A stretch of 8,267 nucleotides of DNA. Source: an uncultured Collinsella sp. (lineage in GTDB: Bacteria > Actinomycetota > Coriobacteriia > Coriobacteriales > Coriobacteriaceae). The notes below the pieces were generated by a model. That model was not told the origin of the DNA. It made no database searches and saw only the letters and a program-made list of their open reading frames with translations. The position numbers were made by a program, and so were the translations under genes. The DNA lies in assembly GCA_902489955.1 (NCBI GenBank), contig CABUBY010000077.1, forward strand, positions 1 through 8,267, written 5' to 3'. The first letter of the stretch is position 1. Every line of letters starts with the position of its first letter. Positions 1-5,512 of the stretch are shown piece after piece.

Positions 1-369
1 CGGTCTTTCATGCAGCAGGGGCTCTCAATGTTTTTATGTCCTGCTCATATCGTCTCTGCGGTACCCATGAGCGTAGACATCTTTGCGACCAGTAAAGAGA
101 TTGCGGAAGAGCTCGAGTTTGTCGCGCGCTGGGCTTGCGCTGGTGACGATATCTTCGATCTGCGCCCGTCTATCGAAAGAATCGCCAGCTTTCTCCCATT
201 CTTCCAGCGTTGTATAACGGATGTCTGGACCGCTGCTGCAGATAACGATTTGCTTGCGCGGATCCGAAGCGTGGACGACCGTTTTATTGAATTTGAATAG
301 GGCGCTCCCGAAAAGGGCGTATTGATGCGTGCCGTTGCTCATTTGAAAGCCATTCTTATCAGCGTTCAT
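1..369 (-). pseudogene. Broken N-terminal fragment of a TOTE-type primase-domain protein
   Basis: An open frame runs on the minus strand from an ATG at 369 to a TAA at 34-36 (111 codons). Its last third reads DKLELFRNLFTGRKDVYAHG, which resembles the conserved opening of the archaeo-eukaryotic primase-like domain of TOTE conflict-system proteins (LFRxLFxGRxDVYxxR). In that family a GYSPACxNEW-like motif follows within about 15-20 residues. Here the frame stops instead, but a neighbouring minus-strand frame encodes SPCCMKD at about 23-3. A single-base frameshift near 40 would therefore restore a family-like order. Residues 1-75 match nothing I recognise. No convincing Shine-Dalgarno precedes the ATG at 369 or the in-frame ATG at 342. 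Upstream, the same frame is open again at 388-507 beyond a TGA at 385-387, which also fits decay. The helicase and nuclease parts expected of such proteins would lie left of the window, if they exist. The family assignment rests on one motif and is moderate. Confidence 0.45.
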
Positions 370-548
370 TGGGATGAGGGTACGTCATTTCAGCTTTATG
401 AGATACGCGACTTCGATTTTGGTTCGGTAATAGTGGGGTACCGATCCGTGAGTGGCAATCAGCCGGTGCCAAAACGTGCGGCGGCTGTTGTTAAAGGTTT
501 TTGACGGCTATGGGGCGGGTTGGCGGCGTGGGGAGGGGTTTTCGAATG
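370..548. other. Stretch without a supported gene
   Basis: No frame here has a good start, ribosome binding site and recognisable product. A plus-strand open frame at 322-504 encodes 60 residues with no family resemblance and lies opposite the decayed minus-strand gene. The minus strand is open at 388-507 without an ATG and in frame with the fragment at 34-369, so this may be more of the same dead gene. The last 40 bases are a G-rich run with no clear structure. Confidence 0.3.
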
Positions 549-584
549 ACCCCGTGGTCAAATAACGTCAAATGTGAGTACTGC
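549..584 (+). repeat. Left copy of a diverged ~35 bp inverted repeat
   Basis: This segment matches the reverse complement of 743-777. The best core is CAAATGTGAGTACTGC (569-584) against CAAATATGAGTACTGC on the minus strand, 15 of 16 identical. Outward of the core, similarity continues with GGTCAAATAACG opposite GGACAAAAATG and then CCCGTGG opposite CCCACTGG, allowing one-base gaps. Weaker similarity also continues inward for about 12 bases. The repeat pair encloses AT-rich DNA that differs in composition from the rest of the window. Confidence 0.6.
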
Positions 585-742
585 TGTTAATGTAGTCTCA
601 TAACATTTGGCAAGAATAGAATACCAATTCGACATTATTCTATATATCTAACCCACCAAACACGGCATTTTGAGCCTTGGCAAGGCGTGAAATTAATCGA
701 AACGATCGATTCCGGCGAGATTTTGCTGCTACTAATTTGGTG
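585..742. other. AT-rich spacer between the inverted repeats
   Basis: This is clearly AT-rich for the window, with runs such as TTATTCTATATATCT near 635-649. It contains the palindrome CGATCG (703-708). Overlapping minus-strand frames cross it (roughly 635-894), but neither has a recognisable product. I see no transposase. It could be the interior of a small non-autonomous element or relic intergenic DNA. Confidence 0.4.
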
Positions 743-777
743 GCAGTACTCATATTTGCCATTTTTGTCCAGTGGGT
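743..777 (-). repeat. Right copy of a diverged ~35 bp inverted repeat
   Basis: This is the minus-strand partner of 549-584 (core at 743-758). Its outer edge, at about 777, coincides with the point where LOG-family similarity begins on the plus strand. That makes it a candidate junction between inserted or rearranged DNA and an older gene. Confidence 0.6.
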
Positions 778-779
778 AC

Positions 780-916
780 CGCGAGGGGGTCTGTTCGACT
801 GGCCCAACGGCCCGGTGATGAGCGCCGGTATGATCAGCCCGCTCGATCCGGATCTGGTACACATTACTGACGACCTCAACGAGGCCGTCGACATCGCCCT
901 GAGCGGGCTGATGTAG
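780..916 (+). pseudogene. C-terminal remnant of a LOG-family protein
   Basis: The frame ending at TAG 914-916 encodes GGLFDWPNGPV, then SAGMISPLDPDLVHITDD, then LNEAV. This resembles the C-terminus of LOG-family (TIGR00730-type, 'lysine decarboxylase'-like) phosphoribohydrolases, where a GLLDW-like segment is followed by GxISPxDxxLxHVxDDxxEAV. Full-length members are about 180-270 residues and carry PGGxGTxxE and the active-site residues upstream; none of that is present here. The frame does extend left to an ATG at 677, but that part crosses the AT-rich repeat region and looks non-homologous. I therefore read it as the last ~44 codons of a gene whose front was lost at the repeat junction near 777. 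A functional small protein starting at 677 is possible but not favoured. Confidence 0.55.
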
Positions 917-930
917 AGTGGCTAAAATGA

Positions 931-986
931 GACGGGGCTAAAAAGACCGGTGCGTAACGTTACATATCAGTCTTTTTGGCCCCGTC
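931..986. terminator. Long hairpin, possible bidirectional terminator
   Basis: Arms GACGGGGCTAAAAAGAC (931-947) and 970-986 form a 17 bp stem with one T-G wobble. The A-run in the left arm and T-run in the right arm mean each strand carries T/U residues in the stem. The 22-nt loop contains the perfect 10 bp palindrome GTAACGTTAC (954-963), so a second small hairpin can form inside. It lies 14 bp after the LOG remnant stop and could have ended that transcript. No separate U-tract follows on the plus strand. Confidence 0.55.
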
Positions 987-1002
987 CCAAATGAACTGCT
1001 TC

Positions 1003-1071
1003 TAAGTTGCGGTGGAATAGGGATTGATTGGCGGCTAATAAGCCAAAAACAGTCCCTATTTCACCGCAACT
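1003..1071. repeat. Palindromic intergenic element, copy 1
   Basis: Arms 1005-1023 and 1053-1071 pair over 19 bp with one G-T wobble (1015 with 1061). An inner hairpin can form around TTGGC (1028-1032) and GCCAA (1042-1046). The left end TCTAAGTTGCGGTGGAATAG (1001-1020) is identical to 4273-4292, and TTTCACCGCAACT at the right end is also shared. It lies 13 bp beyond the stop of the minus-strand DegV gene, so it could end that transcript. However, neither strand has a U-tract after the stem, which argues against a simple intrinsic terminator. Confidence 0.75.
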
Positions 1072-1084
1072 GATGTGGGCGTCC

Positions 1085-1945
1085 CTAGCGAGTTGGCTGG
1101 TAGCGGGGGCAGTAGCTGATGGCGATGGCGTCGACGCCTACATGGGTGGCGATGGTGCAGCCGATGGGGCCGGTGCCGGCGTCTACGTAGTCCTGGCCTG
1201 CGAGTGCCTCGTCGACAAGCTCCTGCTCCTCGGCGGCACCGGTCGTGAGCACGCGCACGCTGGAGCCCGGATGCTCGGCCAAAAACGCGAGGCAGTCTGC
1301 CATGGTGTTGGCGACGATGCGCTTGGCGCCGCGGCCCTTCTTGATGGCCTTGATCTCGCCCGACTGCCACTCCGGCGAAACGGCCAGGCGAATATTGAGC
1401 ATCTGCGTGAGCTGGCCGGCGAGCTTGGGCGCGCGGCCGTTCTTAACGAGGTTCTCGAGCGTGCGGGGAATCAGCAGCAGGTGCGCGTCGGGCAGGGTCG
1501 CGCGGATCTGTGCCTCGGTCTCGTCCAGGCTGCGGCCGTCCTCGCGCATGGCGAGCGCGTACTCCACCAGCAGGCCCTCGGCACCCGAGCCGGTGCGCGA
1601 ATCGATGCAGCGCACGTCGAGCTCGTGGGTCTCGGCGACCAGGCATGCGTTGGAATAGCAGGCGGACCATTCGCTGCACAGCGAGATAAAGATCGCGCTG
1701 TCGTGGCCGTCAGCACGCACGCGGTCAAAGAGTGCCTTGAACTCGCCGGCACTCGGCTGCGAGGTGTGCGGCAGCTGCTCGGAGCCGGCCATGCGGGCGA
1801 CGTACTCCTCGGCGGTGATCTGTACCTGGTCGAGCAGGTCCTCGCCCTCGATAATCACATGCAGCGGAATCACGTAAATGCCGAGTTCTTGAGCGCGGGC
1901 GGGGGAGATGTCCGACGTGGAGTCGGTTATGATGGCAAAAGACAT
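1085..1945 (-). CDS. DegV family fatty-acid-binding protein (FakB-like)
   Basis: The 286-residue product has the usual DegV length. The family binds a fatty acid in a deep pocket and, as FakB, presents it to the kinase FakA for phosphorylation before phospholipid synthesis in the cytoplasm. Visible family features are TDSTSDIS (7-14), TSQPS (61-65), FISLCSEWSACYSNA (86-100, the SSxLSGTYxSA-like helix), IDSRTGSGAEG (114-124), LENLVKNGR (163-171, the LxxLxxGGR-like segment) and GEIKAIKKGRG (196-206). Near the C-terminus the usual HVGPGA appears as HVGVDA (268-273). The start at 1945 is chosen because AAAGGTG lies 5 bases upstream and the protein then begins with the family-typical MSFAIITDS. 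The frame is open 19 codons further upstream without support. No fakA gene is in the window, so the ligand and partner are inferred from the family. Confidence 0.9.
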   Translation of the reverse strand: MSFAIITDSTSDISPARAQELGIYVIPLHVIIEGEDLLDQVQITAEEYVARMAGSEQLPHTSQPSAGEFKALFDRVRADGHDSAIFISLCSEWSACYSNACLVAETHELDVRCIDSRTGSGAEGLLVEYALAMREDGRSLDETEAQIRATLPDAHLLLIPRTLENLVKNGRAPKLAGQLTQMLNIRLAVSPEWQSGEIKAIKKGRGAKRIVANTMADCLAFLAEHPGSSVRVLTTGAAEEQELVDEALAGQDYVDAGTGPIGCTIATHVGVDAIAISYCPRYQPTR

Positions 1946-2101
1946 AATTGCACCTTTCGTTGGGGCGCTTGCGCGCCGCCTTCTTAGAGCAAAGTGCGAC
2001 AAGTATAGTTGAGTTGCTCTACATTGCTAGGTTCAATTGTTGAATAGTCAACAGTTTGAAGTGACGGTGTGGAAATCATCAACTGGGGAAGAGGGATGCC
2101 G
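1946..2101. promoter_or_regulatory. Divergent promoter region between degV-like and HAD genes
   Basis: The two genes are transcribed away from each other from this 156-base gap, which is AT-richer than its surroundings. On the minus strand TATACT (2007-2002) is a candidate -10 for the DegV gene; no good -35 sits at the right distance. Overlapping inverted repeats TTCAA-TTG-TTGAA (2032-2044) and GTTGA-ATAG-TCAAC (2039-2052) lie in the middle and could be operator half-sites. No known regulator motif is recognised. Confidence 0.4.
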
Positions 2102-2764
2102 ATGGCGGCATTACAGCTATGCGAGCGGCCGATTGTGTTGTTCGATTTTGACGGCACGGTGGCCGATACGGGTCGGGCGGTGATGACCTCGACGCGCAAG
2201 GCGTTGGCCGCGCGCGGGTTTTCGGAGGCGCAGATGGGTGACCTGCGCCGCATGATCGGGCCGCCCCTGTGGAAGAGCTTTCACGACTTTTATGGCTTTT
2301 CCCGCGAGGAGTCGCTTGTGGTGGCCGACGAGTACCGTGCCTTTTTTGATGAGCTGGGACCGGAAGAGTATCCCGTGTTCGATGGAATCCCCGAGCTGCT
2401 CGATGGCCTTGTCGCGCAGGGGCATCGCTTGGCCGTGGCGACGTCACGCATGGAGGCAAAGTGCATTGACATGGTGGGCGAGCTGGGGCTTTCACAGTTT
2501 GAGGCGGTGGTTGGCATGAATCCACCGCAGGGGCGCGAGACCAAGGCCGATTCGGTCCGCGATGCCCTGGCGGCGCTCGGCGCGACGGCCGACGATGCCG
2601 TGATGATCGGCGATCGCTTTAACGATGTGGATGGCGCGCACGCAATGGGCGTACCGTGCATTGGTATCTATTCGGGCGCGGCGGCGCCGGGCGAGCACGA
2701 GGCGGCGGGTGCCGATGCAGTGGTGCACTCGGTGGCCGAGCTTGCTAAACTTTTCGCTATATAA
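2102..2764 (+). CDS. HAD-superfamily hydrolase, phosphoglycolate-phosphatase-like
   Basis: This is a 220-residue cytoplasmic haloacid-dehalogenase-type phosphatase. Motif I is VLFDFDGTVADTG (12-24), with nucleophile Asp15 and general acid/base Asp17. Motif II is AVATSR (111-116), the motif III lysine is Lys148 in GRETKAD, and motif IV is MIGDRFNDVDGA (168-179) with Asp171 and Asp175. A helical cap at roughly 25-90 contains MIGPPLWKSF (51-60), a sequence typical of the phosphoglycolate phosphatase / PGMB subgroup. All catalytic positions are present, so it should be active. The substrate cannot be read from the sequence; sugar phosphates, phosphoglycolate or nucleotides are all possible. The start at 2102 has GAGGG six bases upstream. 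An ATG at 2096 overlaps the binding site, and a GTG at 2069 has weak support. It lies 53 bases before the dipeptidase and may be co-transcribed with it. Confidence 0.85.
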   Translation: MAALQLCERPIVLFDFDGTVADTGRAVMTSTRKALAARGFSEAQMGDLRRMIGPPLWKSFHDFYGFSREESLVVADEYRAFFDELGPEEYPVFDGIPELLDGLVAQGHRLAVATSRMEAKCIDMVGELGLSQFEAVVGMNPPQGRETKADSVRDALAALGATADDAVMIGDRFNDVDGAHAMGVPCIGIYSGAAAPGEHEAAGADAVVHSVAELAKLFAI

Positions 2765-2774
2765 GTACTTGATG

Positions 2775-2799
2775 TGAGGGGCGGCACACTTGCCCCTCA
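2775..2799 (+). terminator. Hairpin between the HAD and dipeptidase genes
   Basis: TGAGGGGC (2775-2782) and GCCCCTCA (2792-2799) form a perfect 8 bp GC-rich stem with a 9-base loop, 10 bases after the HAD stop codon. No U-tract follows. The strong ribosome binding site of the next gene starts six bases later. It may be a weak terminator or an RNA structure that separates expression of the two genes. Confidence 0.4.
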
Positions 2800-2817
2800 T
2801 TGGTAAGGAGGTCGTCC

Positions 2818-4254
2818 ATGAATCAGGTGGAGCAGAGCGTTACCGAGTATGTCGACGAGGTCTGGGAGGATGTCGTCGCCGATATCGAGCAGCTGGTGAG
2901 TTATCCGTCCGTGGCAGTTTCTGCCAATGCGGAGCCTAGCGCGCCGTTTGGCCGCCCGGTTCGTGATGCGCTCGATTGCGCGCTCGGCATTGCGCAAAAG
3001 CTCGGCTACCAGACGAGCGACGACGAGGGCTATGTGGGAATCGCCGATATCCCGGGTCGCGGCGACAAGCAGCTCGCGACCATCTGCCACGTGGACGTGG
3101 TGCCCGCCGGCCCCGGCTGGAACACCGACCCGTTTGCGATGGAGCGTCGCGAGGGCTGGCTGCTCGGCCGCGGCGTGATCGACGACAAGGGTCCGGCGGT
3201 GTTGTCGCTCTACGCCGGCGCCTACCTGCTCAAGCACGGCATTGTGCCGCGCTATACCTTCCGCGCGCTGCTGGGCTGCGATGAGGAAGTGGGCATGTCC
3301 GACGTTCACCATTATCTGGAGGACCACGCAGACCCCGACTTTTTGTTTACGCCCGATGCCGAGTTCCCGGTCTGCAATGCTGAGAAGGGCCAGTTTGGGG
3401 CGACGTTTGTGAGCCCCAAGATCGACGGCGGGCGCATTGTGTCCTGGAGCGGTGCCGAGGCGAGCAACGCCATTCCGTCGCAGTCCATCTGCGAGCTCGC
3501 GATTGCCGCCGATGAGCTGCCGGCGCCCGTTGAGAACGCCGACCGCCTGGAGATCACGGCGCTCGATAACGGGCACGCGCAGATTTTTGCCCATGGCATT
3601 GGCGGTCATGCCTCGATGCCCGAGGGAACGATTAACGCCGTCGGCCTGATCGTGGCGTATCTGCGCGAGGCCGAGGACGCGTTTGGTGCACGCGACGAGC
3701 GCCTGCTGACGCCTGCCGAGCACGAGTTCGTCAAGTTCCTGGCCTTTGTGCATGCGGATGCCTATGGCCGCGGCCTGGGTATCGATGCGACGAGTCCGGC
3801 GTTTGGCCCGCTTACCTGCAACGCTGGCGTCATCCGCGTGGCGGATGGCCATATTGAGCAGGTCATCGACGTCCGATTCCCCGATAGCACCAGTGCCGAT
3901 ACCATCCGCGAGCAGCTCGACCCGCTCGTGGGCCGTTTTGGCGTGACGTGCCAGCTGGGTCGCGCTAAGGTGCCGTTCTCGGTGTCTGCCGACGATCCGG
4001 CCGTGAAGGCGCTTATTGATACCTATAACGAGTTTACGGGCAAGCATGCTGAGCCCTTTGCCATGGGCGGTGGCACCTATGCGCGCAACTTTGCCCGCGC
4101 CGTCTCGTTTGGCCCCGAAGAGACCGGCCTGGAGCTGCCCGAGTGGGGCGGCCAGATGCACGGTCCCAACGAGTGCGCCAACGAAGAGCAGCTCAAGCAA
4201 GCACTCAAGATCTATATTGTTGCGATCCTCCGTTTGAATGAATTAGAGCTTTAG
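2818..4254 (+). CDS. M20 family metallodipeptidase, PepV/Sapep type
   Basis: The 478-residue product matches the usual PepV length (about 470). PepV-type enzymes are cytoplasmic di-zinc dipeptidases that cleave a broad range of dipeptides in the last step of peptide use. Every metal and catalytic position can be seen: His91 and Asp93 in CHVDVVPAGPGW, bridging Asp122 in GRGVIDDKGP, catalytic Glu156 and metal ligand Glu157 in GCDEEVGMSD, Asp180 in FTPDAEFP, and His448 in MHGPNE. The lid domain (about 190-385) carries HGIGGHASMP (259-268) with the transition-state-binding histidine at 264. GGGTYARNF (417-425) is the usual substrate loop. The start at 2818 has AAGGAGGT six bases upstream; a TTG at 2800 in the same frame lies before that site and is not used. 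No signal peptide is present. A long antisense open frame over this gene is a codon-bias artefact. Confidence 0.93.
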   Translation: MNQVEQSVTEYVDEVWEDVVADIEQLVSYPSVAVSANAEPSAPFGRPVRDALDCALGIAQKLGYQTSDDEGYVGIADIPGRGDKQLATICHVDVVPAGPGWNTDPFAMERREGWLLGRGVIDDKGPAVLSLYAGAYLLKHGIVPRYTFRALLGCDEEVGMSDVHHYLEDHADPDFLFTPDAEFPVCNAEKGQFGATFVSPKIDGGRIVSWSGAEASNAIPSQSICELAIAADELPAPVENADRLEITALDNGHAQIFAHGIGGHASMPEGTINAVGLIVAYLREAEDAFGARDERLLTPAEHEFVKFLAFVHADAYGRGLGIDATSPAFGPLTCNAGVIRVADGHIEQVIDVRFPDSTSADTIREQLDPLVGRFGVTCQLGRAKVPFSVSADDPAVKALIDTYNEFTGKHAEPFAMGGGTYARNFARAVSFGPEETGLELPEWGGQMHGPNECANEEQLKQALKIYIVAILRLNELEL

Positions 4255-4272
4255 GGTTTCGCGGTTTCCCAA

Positions 4273-4354
4273 TCTAAGTTGCGGTGGAATAGTTCCTAGA
4301 ATGGGCCATTTGATGGCCAAGCAGGAACTGTTTCACCGCAACTTTGTTTTTATT
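4273..4354 (+). terminator. Palindromic element copy 2, with U-tract (terminator of dipeptidase gene)
   Basis: Arms 4276-4297 and 4323-4344 pair over 22 bp with two G-T wobbles (4287 with 4333, 4290 with 4330). GGCCAT/ATGGCC (4304-4309, 4313-4318) makes an inner hairpin with a 3-base loop. TTTGTTTTTATT (4343-4354) follows, giving an intrinsic-terminator form 18 bases after the dipeptidase stop. The outer 20 bases on the left are identical to copy 1 at 1001-1020. The inner arm differs from copy 1 on both sides in a way that keeps pairing. Confidence 0.75.
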
Positions 4355-4547
4355 GGTGTAAAAGGTGCGCCATGTTCGGCGCTGGATTGTTATCCGTTTG
4401 TAAAGGCTGGGCCGCGCTTGCGGTAAGGGTCTATCAAATGGCCGTAAGAAACCGCAGATAAGGCGGTCGTCGCCCGATCGAGGCCGTATCTTTCCAAACA
4501 GCAAAGCGGGCAGGGTGCCCGCGAGTCGCATGTATGAAAGGAAGATC
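4355..4547 (+). promoter_or_regulatory. pstS promoter and leader region
   Basis: No gene is seen between the terminator and pstS. GTAAAGG (4400), GTAAGGG (4423) and GTAAGAA (4444) recur at 23 and 21 bases, about two helical turns, with a weaker GATAAGG at 4457. Such phased repeats could bind a PhoP/PhoB-type response regulator, but they do not match a consensus I know. TATCTT (4487-4492) is a candidate -10 without a clear -35, which is usual for activator-dependent Pho promoters. It would place the transcript start near 4499. Confidence 0.4.
4506..4522 (+). other. GC hairpin in the pstS leader
   Basis: GCGGGC (4506-4511) and GCCCGC (4517-4522) form a perfect 6 bp stem with a 5-base loop, 15 bases before the pstS ribosome binding site AAAGGA (4537-4542). 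If transcription starts near 4499 the hairpin would cap the 5' end of the mRNA, where such stems often slow decay. Its role is inferred. Confidence 0.4.
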
Positions 4548-5486
4548 ATGCTCGATCAGGCTTATTCTCGTCGTCAGTTCCTCGGCCTTGCTGGTGGTCT
4601 TGCCAGCATCGTCGGTCTCGGTCTCGTTGGCTGCGGCGGCGCAGGCGCATCCGACGCCGCCGACAAGGGTAGCGCCGCTGCTGCCGAGTCCGTCTCCGGC
4701 GAGGTGACCTACGACGGTGCCTCCTCGTTCCAGGCTCTCGTCGAGGCCGCTGCCGAGAAGTTCATGGATGCCAACCCCGACGTCTCCGTCTCCGGCTCGG
4801 GCAACGGTTCGGGCAAAGGTCTGACCGCTGTTGCCGCCGGCACCGTCACCATCGGTAACTCCGACGTCTTCGCCGAGACCAAGCTCGAGGCCGACCAGGT
4901 CAAGAACCTCGTCGACCACGAGGTCGCCGTCGTGGGCATGGGTCCCGTCGTCTCTAAGAACGTGAAGGTCGACGACCTGTCCCTCGAGCAGCTCAAGGGC
5001 ATCTTCTCCGGCCAGATCACCAACTGGAAGGAGGTCGGCGGCGACGACGCCAAGATCGTCGTTCTCAACCGCAAGGCCGGTTCCGGTACCCGCGCCACCT
5101 TCGAGGCTGCCGTCTTTGGCGACGAGGCAGTCGACTTTAAGGGCGACGCCGAGCTCGACAAGTCCGGCGATGTCCAGACTCAGATGGGCAGTACCGACAA
5201 CGCCATCTCCTACCTGGACTTCTCGCACTTCGATGACTCCAAGTTCAACGCCATCAAGGTCGAGGGCGTGGAGCCCAAGAGTGCAAACGTCACCGACGAC
5301 TCCTTTAAGATCTGGGCTACCGAGCACATGTACTGCTCCAAGGACGCCGACGAGGCCACCAAGGCCTTCCTGGAGTTCATGCTCTCCGACGACGTCCAGG
5401 GCAAGCTCGTCGAGGAGCAGGGCTTTATCCCCGTCTCTGCCATGAAGGTCGTCAAGGACGCCAGCGGCAAGGTCTCCGCTAAATAA
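4548..5486 (+). CDS. pstS: Phosphate-binding lipoprotein PstS
   Basis: This is the 312-residue substrate-binding protein of the high-affinity phosphate ABC transporter, acting on the outer face of the membrane. The N-terminus has a twin-arginine motif SRRQFLGLAGG (7-17), a hydrophobic stretch, and a lipobox LVGC with Cys29 as the lipid-anchored first mature residue. A low-complexity Gly/Ala/Ser linker follows to about residue 50. PstS binding-loop features are GASSFQAL (57-64), GSGNGSGKG (83-91), IGNSDVF (102-108) and NRKAGSGTRATF (174-185, the RxxGSGTxxxF loop). IFSGQITNWKEVGG (152-165) is also typical. The start at 4548 has AAAGGA five bases upstream; an ATG-initiated frame from 4515 has no good site. 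Codon use is strongly biased to C-ending codons, which suggests high expression. It is the first gene of the operon, with 26 bases to pstC. Confidence 0.95.
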   Translation: MLDQAYSRRQFLGLAGGLASIVGLGLVGCGGAGASDAADKGSAAAAESVSGEVTYDGASSFQALVEAAAEKFMDANPDVSVSGSGNGSGKGLTAVAAGTVTIGNSDVFAETKLEADQVKNLVDHEVAVVGMGPVVSKNVKVDDLSLEQLKGIFSGQITNWKEVGGDDAKIVVLNRKAGSGTRATFEAAVFGDEAVDFKGDAELDKSGDVQTQMGSTDNAISYLDFSHFDDSKFNAIKVEGVEPKSANVTDDSFKIWATEHMYCSKDADEATKAFLEFMLSDDVQGKLVEEQGFIPVSAMKVVKDASGKVSAK

Positions 5487-5512
5487 ATAATCGCCCCCCG
5501 GAAAGGTTTGCA

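Noticed and set aside
635..894. Minus-strand small proteins across the AT-rich spacer
   Set aside because: Two overlapping frames compete, neither has a good ribosome binding site, and both run over the LOG-like remnant and one repeat copy.
1001..1071. CRISPR-like repeat
   Set aside because: Only two copies exist, over 3 kb apart, with no regular spacers and no cas genes in the window.
1028..1987. 319-codon plus-strand open frame over the DegV-like gene
   Set aside because: The minus-strand reading has the full set of DegV motifs and a ribosome binding site; this one is an Ala/Gly/Leu-rich shadow starting inside the palindromic element.
2797..4200. 467-codon open frame antisense to the dipeptidase gene
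   Set aside because: It mirrors a gene with all M20 catalytic residues and a strong ribosome binding site. Long antisense frames are expected from high-GC codon bias, and the translated product is low in recognisable motifs.
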